A DNA stretch of 33,988 nt from a virus: the IMG/VR virus record IMGVR_UViG_3300020172_004323, positions 1 through 33,988 of that record, one strand, 5' to 3'. A program made the position numbers and the translations under genes. The notes under the pieces are model-generated. The model was not told the DNA's origin, did no database searches, and saw only the letters and a list, made by a program, of their open reading frames with translations. This document shows positions 18,001 through 26,226 of the stretch, in pieces. Position 1 is the stretch's first letter, and each line of letters opens with the position of its first letter.

Positions 18001-21000
18001 TCTCTGAATACTTCTGTTAAACACATAGGTTGCACCTGCTCTATATATGCCATTGACATTTTCTTGTGGACATCCAATTAATATTTCTGATCCATCAGTG
18101 TTGGTAGACACTGAATGTCCAAATCTTGCATCAACATTCAATCCTGCCACAGTAATTTTTTCCACATAGGCATAGTATGTTGTGGCATCAACAAAAATTT
18201 CTGCTCCAGCTGGTGGCGATGTCACAAACACCAAATCATAATCATTAAGAGAGCTGTCTGGTAAGCTACTATCAGACTTTTCCCATTCATAATCAAGTTT
18301 AGGCCGTTGTATGGTGCCGTTTACTACAACCGTAAATGAATCAATATTTTGTGCTGTAAAGAGGTACTGGCTGATAGAGAATCTATCTTGTGTAGACGGA
18401 CTTGATCCTGTCAGTGTAAATTCTGTAATATTACCAGCAAATGCCACCTCACTTACAGTAATTACACAATCATTGGCAGGGGTTGATCCGCCCAATTGTG
18501 TGCCGTAAATCGTTAAAGTATCACCAATACTGTAGTCCGACCCAGCTGACTCTATCGTAACTGAATATACACCGCGAGTAACATCAACATTAAATTTTGC
18601 ATTTATGCCAATACCAGTTGCAATGTTGGGAGTGATATTGGTATACTGATAAAAGTCAAGCTGTGCCCTTGTACGACGATAAATGACCACTGTCTGGTTT
18701 GTGCCCAATGCCCCGGCAAATGTCACCGAAGTTAAACTAGCAGTGTAATCTACGCCTAACTTCTGTGGTGTATCGTTAAGATATACATCTAATTGTTCAG
18801 GAGTATCATATTGAATTCCAGCAGTGCTGAATATTCGATTTGTGCCAGCTGTGATATAAGTCACGAATTGTATTGGAACTGGGACTTGGCCATACGCATA
18901 CACCGCATTTACAGCCGGTGCGCCAATATAAAGCCAACGCTCATTTCTACTCATAGCTACACTATAGCCAAACTCTGCAGGTCCTGGTTGGTCCATTGCC
19001 AACAGAAGTTGAGAATTTACAAAGGATTGTACTTCGCCATCATAATACAAAACACTTGCGTATCCAATCGCATTGCTAGTAGGCGCACCTGCAGCTCCCC
19101 AGGTATTATTGCCAATTGTAACTGCTGCACCGTATCCGGAAACTGCAGTTGCATTTAAACTTAAAATTGAGCCTTCTGTGAACAATCCAATGGAGTTAAC
19201 ACTGTACTGATATACGGCACCAGTACTTAAAAATGGTGCAGGAATTAGAGCAATAGTATTGTTCTGGGTTTGTGCAATAGAATATGCCCATTTAGATTCT
19301 GCGGTGCGAATTGGCAGCAGATACTGTGTAAATGTCCAAGGTTCTTGTTTTTCTAATACTTCCCAAAAACCATCACCAGCATCGTCGACCCAGATCAAAG
19401 AGTTTTTCTGTAGCTCGTTGATGTATGGCAAATCAATTATGTCACTGGGTTGTGCCACTCTGGCAGATTCTAATTTAAGACCAACACCTGCACCAAGTAC
19501 AGTGGTTTCTGGAGTATTGACAAACTCATAGATGATAGTAATTGTTGTGAGTGACGGCACTGAGAAAATCGTGTATACGCCATTGATACCGCTAGAGAAA
19601 AATTTAATGATGATAAGATCATTTACTTTTAGATTGTGTTGGTCATCAAATGTGACAACTGATGTACCATCAAGATTATCAGCGACTTCAACAATAGCGC
19701 CTGGAACGTGAGTGCAACGGAATACTCCCCAGTCATGATCGTTAATTTTTGCAATCCAAATATTAGTTCCAACCCCAATCGTTGACAGCGAGGCATTGAT
19801 GGCATCTGGATTATTGATATCAAACAGCGTGATTGCAACATCATCAAGATTCACGTAACCAGCACTGGGTAAATTAATATCAGTTACTGGAGTAACTGTA
19901 GTTGGTAAAATATCAGTGCTAGTGATCTTATAACTTTCTCTCCATAAGTCATTTAAAAAGACAGTTTGATCTGCTCGTGAAAACTCAAAAGGTTGTATGA
20001 TTTGTACAGTGCTGGGATTAGATGTCAGCAGGGCTTGATTGAGCCTAATATCAAAGAAACTACGATTGGCCTGCGCACCATACACTCCTTTTAATATTGC
20101 CCAATTCTCATAGACGGTGTATTGCGCTGCTTCTTTACCAAAGTTTGCATCACCAAATAAATCTATAGCAAATTTTGTACCCTTTGACCCTAAGAATTGT
20201 TTGTAGACATTGAGCTGACTGACATCGTCAAGATTCAGTGCTGTCATGTACTGCCGCGGTCTAAATCCAATAAGTCCGTAACTCAACAAGTCTTGATCTC
20301 TTTCAAGATTAGTGCTGATAGTGTTATAACTCTGTTGAATCTGATTGGCTTTGTTGGCTAGATTAGGTAACAGGCCTTTCTGAATTTTAGTATAGTCACT
20401 GATCAACCAATCATTGAAGTCAAACTCTTGTTTTGGCTCTACAATAGTTGCTGCACTGTAATAGTTGTTTTTAAAAGTAACAATCTGTCCTTTGGTGTAC
20501 TTGGCATTTGGCACCCATTCTTTAACATTGTTTTGATTGAGAATAAATCCTTGTGCATCAAGTTGTCCGTTCCAGTCAGTGGTTGTGGCTGCTACCAGCA
20601 ACAAGCGACCTTGTCGAGCTGCTGTGATAGGATTGTAAATCAAGTCACCAAACACACTGACATTTTTAAGAACAATGATGTGTTCGTAGGCGGTGAATTT
20701 TAGATCAATATAATTGATAGTTTGTTCAGTCTGACTGGTTACCTTGAAAGTATTATCGTAACGATCAACTACAAGGTCACGCACTGCCAAACGTTGACGA
20801 TTTTGATCTTGTAACACAGTCTGTACACCGCGCTCAACAATGCTATCAACAATGAGTCCTGGCCGTGTGACCATCAATGTTTGTGCAGTGGGATTTAGAT
20901 TGATAATACTCCCTGTGCCCCAGCCCTGGTTACTCCAGTACAAAAATTCTTGGGCCATTTGCGCCCAGTTTAACGTTAATCCATTTTCAACATCATCAAA

Positions 21001-24000
21001 AATCATACCACGTGCTGACATCAATGCACCGTAGCTGAGAATAAAATCACACACTGCAGTTTCATTAGTGAACACATACCCATAAGGTACTTGCACGATA
21101 TCATTGCTATAGGTCACTGGCACTGTGGCTGTGGTGTTGCCGGCAGAAATTGTGATTCGTGGACCGGTTGGTTTGCTGATTAAAATTTCAAAATATGGGC
21201 GTAATATACCGTACCCAAATACATTGTAACCATCAGGCACACGTTGAACAATTAATGAACTATAGACAATATCATCTGATGGTTGATTTTTGTACAAGAA
21301 CAAGTCATAGCTGTCATCAGGCAACAGCAAACTGGTGTTTAAACTGTTGGGGCTGGGCTTTTCAGTGTAGACTTTGATGTATAGTTTATCTGAAAAGGAA
21401 GCCATGCGATACGCTAACTGTACTCCCAGTCCTTTGAGATTTTGTTTGAGTACTGTGGCTGTGGAAATATTGCCTAGATAGGTGTTGTAGTCAACAATCC
21501 AGTTTACATAACTGGCTTTGCTGACACCATTGCCATATAGCTCAATGGTGTTGGCATCAATTCTATAACGTCCATCATAGAGATATTGTCCAAGTGCAGT
21601 GTCGTATTTGTATAGATCACGGTCAACAAACAATGAAAAGAATTTAGCAGGTTTGGTCAGCGCGAACAACCGCATGACTGCAAATGGGTAACTTGAACTA
21701 GTTCTCCAGGCATTTTCAGCTGGGCCATCGTCGCCAATTTTCCAACTGCGTTGGAATGTGGTACGAGAATACAATCCAACCACACTTTCCAACGGAGGTA
21801 CCAATGCACCCTCGCTGTCAACTGGCAAAACTTCTGTTAATTTAGGTCTAGCATACTGTGGAAGAATGTATGCGCCAGCTGGGTCAGCCACACGTCCTAG
21901 GCTTAGATCATCCCATAACACTAAGTTACCTGATGTGTATGGTGCTGCACCATAACGGTCTTCCCACCAGGTGGGCGGTTCGGTGAATCCCAACATTTCC
22001 CAAGGTGCTTCATTGGGACGGTCTGTGTCATAGAAATACTCGTAAATGCCGCGCCATGCGCCTAGCAAAGGAGTCCCAGTTAGTTTGTTTGAACTTTGGC
22101 TATAATTATAAGTCCAAGGATTGGTTGCAATATACTGTTGTGCCGAATAATCTAATTTGTTAGCACCTACCCAGGTCAGAAAATCAGCACTGAGAATATT
22201 TGTGACTTCACTTAGACTATATTCTGTTGTACGGAATTGACCTGGAATGATATCAACTGTGCTGATAGGTATCGTACTTTGAATTTTTAAATTATTATAG
22301 ATTCGTGTTTCAAAATCCAACAAAATTTCATCGCGAATGTCATCAAACGCCACAGTAATACTACCATCATGACCTTGAATCACAGTGGTAGGCGTAACAT
22401 AGGAGGTATCTAGATAAATCTGTGGACGATACGCAGGATAAAATCCCATCTTAGTGGGAGTATTGGGAACATAGTTACCTACTGTGGTATCAAACTCCTG
22501 AATAACAATTGTATCACCAACTGCAAGTGATGTAGTAATTATAATTGTTGGTGAGTCTGTGACAACAACATATTCAAAATTTAGAGTCAACAGACGACCA
22601 TTTACATACACCAACACTGCATAATAATTGCTGGAAGTAAAATCGTAAACTCTTGAAGTGCTAAACGTATTGGTACTAATAGGAGTATGTGTATACGTCG
22701 TTGATGTATAAACTGTTCGTGCTGGTAACATGTCAGACCAATAGAATGGACTTGACTCTGTGCGACCTGCAGTTAAAAGAGCCACTGCATTGGTTAGAAT
22801 TTGTGCTGAAGTCTGTGTGCCCCAGTCTCTAGCAGCAACAATATCTAGCAGTTGTGTTTTGTATTTTGTATATTCTCTGCTGTTAAACTCCAATGCAGAG
22901 AAAAATTCATAATTTTGATCACGTAGGAAATAGCCAGTTAATGTCAGCGGCGAGCTCTGTTGCAGGATGTTTAATCCATACGGTGCAATGTATCCAAGAT
23001 CTCTGCTGTTGTTTGATCCGTTGATAGTGCCTTGTATGGTGATTAGGTTTTCGCAAATAGTTTCGTAGTGAGTACGCACAGTACCCAATGTAATTGTATT
23101 TGGATTTTGATTTAATGCATTGTTTTCAAGGTTTGTTGGAACTTGATAAAATGCCACAGCACTGACTTGATCACTGAGTGCCAACACAATGATCGTTTCA
23201 CCAATGGCTATTGTTGAGTCAATGTTGATTATCGTTGTAAAATCAGTACGTGTATAGGTGTAAGCACCTGGATCTTGAAACTTAGACCCTATATATAATT
23301 TCAGTACCGGATAAGTTTGAGCAACATATGGATCAGTGATTTGATTGCGCACTTGAACATCCAACAACAAAGGTTGTCCCGTGTAAGTAAATTGAAATTG
23401 TTGGTAGGTAGCATTTTGATAAGGTGCAGTTGCCCATCCAATTTTTCTGTTATAGTTGACTCTATCAATATAACGATGAACAAATCCTTGGCTGACCAAG
23501 TCGGTTACACTCACGCGATTTTCTACATAAACAAAAGTGTCGGTGTAAAAATTGTTATCAAATACAATGTCACCAACGTTGTTAATTGTTAGGTATTTTA
23601 TTGGGAAACCCAAGATAGGATCAACAACACCAGCAGAATCAACTGCGTAAGAAAATAACTTACTACCTCGGAATGTACTGCTACCAAAAAAAGCTGTGTC
23701 TCCAAGGCTATGTCCATTGACAAATACATCAAATAGTGGCGGCTGATTTACGCTGACCTTTTCCTGAGCGTCTTGCCAGACTGTACCATCAAACCAAAAA
23801 CTTTTGCCTTGCAGTGTGGCACCATCAGAGCACACAGTCTGATTATCATAGGCAATATCACCATCGCTGGCTACTGTGAGATTAATGATAGGTTCAGCGA
23901 TCAACGGAAGTACTGTGTCTGGGGATATCAGATTAACTGTATAAATTTTATTGCGTACAGCCGGGTCAGTGTCTGCAGCAAAAATAACTCGCGATCCATT

Positions 24001-26226
24001 GACTAATGTGTACCCATCAATAATATAAGTGTTAAGAACCCCGTTGACATCACTAAATGCGTCTAGTGTGGTAAAATCAATAATGTTTACTGCATTTTTA
24101 CCAGCTGTTCCAGAATTAAAAAGTTTCGTGCCGGCTTGAAATTCAAGAATAGGGCGTCGTGCTCTGGCCGCAAGGTCCAACAATGGTGTGGTGTTATTAT
24201 ACGAGGCTGATTCTTCAAGCACTTGTCTATGAAACCAACGGTTACTGCGTGACCAAGCATTTCTATCCGGGCTGGCACGATTAATTGTAATATAATCTTG
24301 TTGTGCAGGTTGATTGTTACTGACATCATAGTTGCCAATGTCGTAGGGCAAAACATCAAAACTTACTGATACACTTTCAGTATATTTTTCTGGAGTAACC
24401 ATTTCTGTAACCAGTATCAACACAATGGCTTCACCAACCCCTTCAACAAAGTATTCATTGTTGGCATAGGATTCTGGCGTTACGTTGCCGCGGAATTGTA
24501 CTATTAATCCATTGGTAAATTGTACTCCATTGGGACTGGTGTATTGTTTTTTACCTATGATATCTTCAATGTTGAGAGTTGTCTCAAGTGTTGGGTCAAT
24601 CAATCTAATTTCACCAACCAGTGTTGGATCCAGGCTATCTTGGTAGTAAACTGTGTCAAGCACTGCAGTTAACAGTGGGATTTTTTCAAAGTAACTGTCG
24701 TCACTGCGATACCATTGAGTACTTGACCATTGAGTGCCAAATACGATTCTAAATTTTTCAAACTCATTGACTTCTTGTTTAACAGACAACGTCATGTACT
24801 GCCGTCCATCATCGTCAGTATTATACTGTATCTGCCAAACGCTGTAACGTTCGTTTAGGCTAACAATACTTGTGGTCAGATCATACGGTTCTTCGTTGTA
24901 CCCGGGAGTGGGATCAGCTGTGTAGTCAGGACTATAAAAAGTAGTACGCAACCAGCCGCCAGCAATTGCGGTATCAACATCTACACCGGTGCCTTCCAGC
25001 GAAGGAACATCAAACACCAATGTACGTTCTTCAAGATCAGTTACTCCGTCAATACCTGCAGGGTACGCGGCAAGAAAATCATCAACATAGATATTGTTGA
25101 TTTCGTTGAATTTAATTTGACTCAACAAGTCAACTGAATCAATTAATGTTAAATTGTAATAGAAGTTCTGCGCAGTTTTTGATGGAACATTAAATGTTAC
25201 TGTGCCAAGGTCTTCACCATTGTTAACAACTCCCAGCACATCTCTGCTGGAAATGTTGGGAGTGGTAGGCATACTGCCATCAATTCCTGGTTGCGCTTGT
25301 ATATAAAATCCTGGTCCAGTACCTGGCTCTCCACTAATGATATTAAATGTGCCCTGCATCTGACTGCTGGTCTGACTGCTGTAATACAACGTGTTAGGTG
25401 CATTCTGTGGAACTGTAAAAGTAACCGTCCCATCGTATGCACCATTATTGCTGACGCCAGTGTTGTAAGGGTTAATTACACCGGTACTGGCAATTGTTTT
25501 GATCCAGAATGGGTAATCACCATCAATACTCAAAGTAAAGATGTAGGTATTACCGCGCACCAGAGTCAGTGCTGGATTTGGTTGATAATTTATAATATAG
25601 GCTTTGTTGCCTTGGTTTGTGACACGATAGTTGACTGTGTTCTTTTTATTCTGTGCCACAGCAAAGTCATATGATCCGCCACGAACCAATGTTATAACAG
25701 GGTTCTGTCCCTCAATTTCACTGAAGCTGTAAAATCCTGTGTTGCGAGTTACTTCAATGGTATTTTTTACTGGAATAATACCACCAGTAACATTAACGCT
25801 CAGTGGACCAGATGGCAACCAGTAGTATTCAGAAAAGTTAACTAACTTGTCATAGTCAACAAATGGATCCCAGGCATAGTATTGGCTACCATACAAACGA
25901 TCGCTGCGAGTGACATCAGCCCCTTGCAACTTCAACGCATCAGTGATACCAGGATATGTGATAGCATCATATACTGTGTCTGTGTCAGGTAACTTAAAAA
26001 CAACTGCTGGTTCTAATTGATAATTAACACGCTCAGCAGTGGGTTCAATAACATAATCAGCATCTGTGGGGTTGATACCAGGACCAATTTTACGTCCAAT
26101 ATAACCTTGTGTTTTCTTAAACGAAGGTTCTTGCACCAGTTGATCAAGCGTACTGGCTAAAAATTGTCTATTGGTTGAGGTTTGAAAAATCTCAGGTAAA
26201 AATTCTACTGTGCGTACTCGTGCCAT
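12001..26226 (-). CDS. Giant virion structural protein, probably baseplate/tail-fibre (4741 aa)
   Basis: A single uninterrupted frame for a protein of roughly 520 kDa, directly after gp6 (TAATG overlap), the place of gene 7 in T4. The N terminus (RTVEFLPEIFQTSTNRQFL) and a W-rich block around 1400-1560 (FTEPPTWW, RSWKIGDDGP) resemble giant structural proteins I recall from marine T4-like phages. Parts visible in order: cupredoxin-like segments at about 175-360; six FG-GAP repeats between about 2360 and 3100; a helical segment (FVLDYLNEVKPYHVQIRE) near 3700; two GGSGY/GLGY beta repeats at about 3782-3860; at least eight beta modules of the form V-x-VNG...DY, five of them after residue 4100; and an RGTAGT segment near 4600. 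No protease or lysozyme motif was seen. It most likely forms a large tail appendage that binds the cell surface. Whether it replaces gp7 is inference. Confidence 0.85.
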   Translation of the reverse strand: MARVRTVEFLPEIFQTSTNRQFLASTLDQLVQEPSFKKTQGYIGRKIGPGINPTDADYVIEPTAERVNYQLEPAVVFKLPDTDTVYDAITYPGITDALKLQGADVTRSDRLYGSQYYAWDPFVDYDKLVNFSEYYWLPSGPLSVNVTGGIIPVKNTIEVTRNTGFYSFSEIEGQNPVITLVRGGSYDFAVAQNKKNTVNYRVTNQGNKAYIINYQPNPALTLVRGNTYIFTLSIDGDYPFWIKTIASTGVINPYNTGVSNNGAYDGTVTFTVPQNAPNTLYYSSQTSSQMQGTFNIISGEPGTGPGFYIQAQPGIDGSMPTTPNISSRDVLGVVNNGEDLGTVTFNVPSKTAQNFYYNLTLIDSVDLLSQIKFNEINNIYVDDFLAAYPAGIDGVTDLEERTLVFDVPSLEGTGVDVDTAIAGGWLRTTFYSPDYTADPTPGYNEEPYDLTTSIVSLNERYSVWQIQYNTDDDGRQYMTLSVKQEVNEFEKFRIVFGTQWSSTQWYRSDDSYFEKIPLLTAVLDTVYYQDSLDPTLVGEIRLIDPTLETTLNIEDIIGKKQYTSPNGVQFTNGLIVQFRGNVTPESYANNEYFVEGVGEAIVLILVTEMVTPEKYTESVSVSFDVLPYDIGNYDVSNNQPAQQDYITINRASPDRNAWSRSNRWFHRQVLEESASYNNTTPLLDLAARARRPILEFQAGTKLFNSGTAGKNAVNIIDFTTLDAFSDVNGVLNTYIIDGYTLVNGSRVIFAADTDPAVRNKIYTVNLISPDTVLPLIAEPIINLTVASDGDIAYDNQTVCSDGATLQGKSFWFDGTVWQDAQEKVSVNQPPLFDVFVNGHSLGDTAFFGSSTFRGSKLFSYAVDSAGVVDPILGFPIKYLTINNVGDIVFDNNFYTDTFVYVENRVSVTDLVSQGFVHRYIDRVNYNRKIGWATAPYQNATYQQFQFTYTGQPLLLDVQVRNQITDPYVAQTYPVLKLYIGSKFQDPGAYTYTRTDFTTIINIDSTIAIGETIIVLALSDQVSAVAFYQVPTNLENNALNQNPNTITLGTVRTHYETICENLITIQGTINGSNNSRDLGYIAPYGLNILQQSSPLTLTGYFLRDQNYEFFSALEFNSREYTKYKTQLLDIVAARDWGTQTSAQILTNAVALLTAGRTESSPFYWSDMLPARTVYTSTTYTHTPISTNTFSTSRVYDFTSSNYYAVLVYVNGRLLTLNFEYVVVTDSPTIIITTSLAVGDTIVIQEFDTTVGNYVPNTPTKMGFYPAYRPQIYLDTSYVTPTTVIQGHDGSITVAFDDIRDEILLDFETRIYNNLKIQSTIPISTVDIIPGQFRTTEYSLSEVTNILSADFLTWVGANKLDYSAQQYIATNPWTYNYSQSSNKLTGTPLLGAWRGIYEYFYDTDRPNEAPWEMLGFTEPPTWWEDRYGAAPYTSGNLVLWDDLSLGRVADPAGAYILPQYARPKLTEVLPVDSEGALVPPLESVVGLYSRTTFQRSWKIGDDGPAENAWRTSSSYPFAVMRLFALTKPAKFFSLFVDRDLYKYDTALGQYLYDGRYRIDANTIELYGNGVSKASYVNWIVDYNTYLGNISTATVLKQNLKGLGVQLAYRMASFSDKLYIKVYTEKPSPNSLNTSLLLPDDSYDLFLYKNQPSDDIVYSSLIVQRVPDGYNVFGYGILRPYFEILISKPTGPRITISAGNTTATVPVTYSNDIVQVPYGYVFTNETAVCDFILSYGALMSARGMIFDDVENGLTLNWAQMAQEFLYWSNQGWGTGSIINLNPTAQTLMVTRPGLIVDSIVERGVQTVLQDQNRQRLAVRDLVVDRYDNTFKVTSQTEQTINYIDLKFTAYEHIIVLKNVSVFGDLIYNPITAARQGRLLLVAATTTDWNGQLDAQGFILNQNNVKEWVPNAKYTKGQIVTFKNNYYSAATIVEPKQEFDFNDWLISDYTKIQKGLLPNLANKANQIQQSYNTISTNLERDQDLLSYGLIGFRPRQYMTALNLDDVSQLNVYKQFLGSKGTKFAIDLFGDANFGKEAAQYTVYENWAILKGVYGAQANRSFFDIRLNQALLTSNPSTVQIIQPFEFSRADQTVFLNDLWRESYKITSTDILPTTVTPVTDINLPSAGYVNLDDVAITLFDINNPDAINASLSTIGVGTNIWIAKINDHDWGVFRCTHVPGAIVEVADNLDGTSVVTFDDQHNLKVNDLIIIKFFSSGINGVYTIFSVPSLTTITIIYEFVNTPETTVLGAGVGLKLESARVAQPSDIIDLPYINELQKNSLIWVDDAGDGFWEVLEKQEPWTFTQYLLPIRTAESKWAYSIAQTQNNTIALIPAPFLSTGAVYQYSVNSIGLFTEGSILSLNATAVSGYGAAVTIGNNTWGAAGAPTSNAIGYASVLYYDGEVQSFVNSQLLLAMDQPGPAEFGYSVAMSRNERWLYIGAPAVNAVYAYGQVPVPIQFVTYITAGTNRIFSTAGIQYDTPEQLDVYLNDTPQKLGVDYTASLTSVTFAGALGTNQTVVIYRRTRAQLDFYQYTNITPNIATGIGINAKFNVDVTRGVYSVTIESAGSDYSIGDTLTIYGTQLGGSTPANDCVITVSEVAFAGNITEFTLTGSSPSTQDRFSISQYLFTAQNIDSFTVVVNGTIQRPKLDYEWEKSDSSLPDSSLNDYDLVFVTSPPAGAEIFVDATTYYAYVEKITVAGLNVDARFGHSVSTNTDGSEILIGCPQENVNGIYRAGATYVFNRSIQRFQVNSAQVETPTFTLNSNLNFPTSVAVNGVFLNNTAQWGTNDTNTFTVNYPGGSYTNIATTLVINQPLTIGNTVDIDTNKFQQVQKILANDVSERDHFGKSTVYGLFDCAAIVGAPEDSIVLPQAGSVQSNINQTRLYGTITSTIASPALTAGATLRINNYEVAVPASPNNNIAGLVLAINSAEIPNVIAAASTSTGLLTIDLINKLAATPYQKLLVSPGTIGTGAASVYNALGFNAYIYTQTLTNPYVKDGSEFGSALATQGLDLIVGAPHGTPHIIDTFDGGDTFFDAGSTAFYTDLPQAGSVYQFEYLPSANDSALNPGAYVYGQQLYYNESDTNSLFGTSVNYTGTSLMVGAPGTAFETVNNNGALVAFRNPNQTQSWTLKHFQAPAVNIYSLNSVTLYDRLQSARTEFLDFFNPLQGKILGVARQNIDFISAFDPAGYNVGLINNQGNVWGASKVGQIWWDTTTVRFVDPGQDDIIYASRRWGQIFPGSRVDVYQWIQSDVPPAEYTGPGIPRSILSYSVGSLLNSSGAFVTEYFYWVRNIPSVNTAANKTLSVEVIAQYIASPIASGIPFMAPITPSCIAIYNSKSYLNSFDTIIHVEFDRQINDDNVHTEFQLLAQGRAASFLTPALYRKLQDSFCGVDTQGSAVPDVTLSPAERYGVQFRPRQSMFVNRYLALQNYIQHTNAILALYPIAESRSLTLLNSEEPIPSQAGNWNEAVANLEELSWQNIQIVPLGYKYLVLSDSNNSGRWTIYTVELAATLLRHLVLTKVQSYDTKAYWSYVDWYAPGFNRTTIPSQEVPSYAALVALSVPVGTVVLVTSNGEGKFEIYQLDITGWNRVGLQDGTIQISNGIWNYAEGKLGFDGEVFDAQYFDQTPQTETRKIIQSINEELLIDDLLVDRNNITVLMLNYILTEQLAPQWLTKTSLIDVEHNIRELLPYPTYRRDNQDFVLDYLNEVKPYHVQIREFNLKYNGFDDFAGDIADFDLPAYYDADLAVPQYVSPILSETETGPSDRASNNIIWQTTPYDQWFDNYKLSIEEIVIVDGGSGYTSIPTVTITGVATTQATAFARINSAGEVINVVIATPGLGYLTTAIVTITGGNGTGAKAVAYMTNGLVRSIFTTIKFDRCEYQTNIEQWQPNITFDNGQLVRFAARIWAANSPDSTGVNTPTFDPADWTLVPINDLSGVDRTMGYYVAGINQPGRELPLLIDGVDYPGVQVAGVPFEYDTGFDHGPFDITPWDNLDFGAEGRPTYSDTILNAQYESSFLDIYLGTRPDDVNVSGGAFVDTYSSHAPQELVPGQEFDTLDLKVFTRPGSDWSGEGFGFGILQLRAEYNPLDPTIDWSGIGESSSIQVLHPSAVRVSNATVGRDLTLGTNYTIDWVNQTVTVYSSGAVLSDIIVITVYQMGGGNQLLRANYDGSEVGNRLEIEVAYSEIYELVIFVNGVLLTEGADYTYEQLAGTITQINFLIILTSFDFIELTVMGYETPQNSWSVPVTQYITVSSIVPLSSTTELTYTLTNSLQGSNIDNAYVTVNGLMARPSQGVLWTGDGSSAEFLMPQRGGYSQGLIADNEVHVYVNDVAQILGSDFTVVPWDGFGPRTILLSYVPVVGDRVLVCVNTRADYVISDDQITFRLSGSFGLQPGDQIAVTTWNDTSEQNIVQLVWDGPISEGGTDFETFDEFPFSFGSTTGGAGSYDYSEGIILSYNDFNLNQGNQNPARMIVSYNGRRLFNGLDYTITSTEFVSFLTLNFTISPTDVVVAILFTDFTVPEAMAFRIFQDMRGLQATYRILPSTTTVLREYLAYDDDIVFVENASACGEPALTQNAWGVVTINGERIMYRYRDLGNNTLSGLLRGTAGTAAANHYAGDKVIAMGRESILEQGYEDEFVYTNIIANGTQTVFTAPNVDLLIIDSTEYTEALRVLVGGIPVPETQYVLTSPNPATVTFYDPPAKGVQVTIGIVQGLSWYNPGVDTASNGAPLQVQLTPAARFLQGQV
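12150..13910 (-). repeat. Tandem VNG...DY beta modules at the giant protein's C terminus
   Basis: At least five modules share a V-x-V-x-N-G strand, a short loop, a DY or NY, and a later strand ending in a G-D or T-D turn: near residues 4107 (VRVSNATVGRDLTLGTNY), 4182 (VIFVNGVLLTEGADY), 4317 (VHVYVNDVAQILGSDF), 4463 (MIVSYNGRRLFNGLDY) and 4663 (ALRVLVGGIPVPETQY). Three more copies lie further upstream, near 1200, 2477 and 2630. They look like repeated small beta domains that build a fibre shaft. Confidence 0.6.
14640..14883 (-). repeat. Paired Gly-rich beta repeats in the giant protein
   Basis: Residues about 3782-3862 hold two copies of a module: VDGGSGYTSIPTVTITG and ATPGLGYLTTAIVTITG, each followed by an Ala/Thr strand (TQATAFARI and GAKAVAYM). 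Such pairs are common in phage tail appendages. Confidence 0.6.
16915..19145 (-). repeat. Six FG-GAP (integrin-type) repeats in the giant protein
   Basis: Six blades show the pattern FG-x-S-x(8-11)-hydrophobic-GAP: near residues 2363 (GYGAAVTIGNNTWGAAGAP), 2418 (FGYSV ... YIGAP), 2701 (FGHSV ... ILIGCP), 2839 (FGKST ... AIVGAP), 2997 (FGSAL ... LIVGAP) and 3081 (FGTSV ... LMVGAP). FG-GAP repeats build a beta-propeller in integrins and bacterial surface proteins. Gaps of 55 to 283 residues between blades hold inserted modules, including VNG...DY copies. Confidence 0.7.
25336..25581 (-). other. Cupredoxin-like segment in the giant protein (residues 216-297)
   Basis: The segment has the strand order of a cupredoxin-like domain: LTLVRGNTYIFTL, then DYPFWIKT, GVSNNGAYDGTVTFTVP and NTLYYSSQTSSQMQG. 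In relatives as I recall them, the second part reads HPF and the last reads CxxHxxM, holding copper. Here the His is Tyr238, the Cys and His are Ser284 and Ser287, and only Met290 remains, so copper binding is unlikely. A partial copy (ITLVRGGSYDFAV) precedes it and a GTVTFNVP copy follows. Confidence 0.5.
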
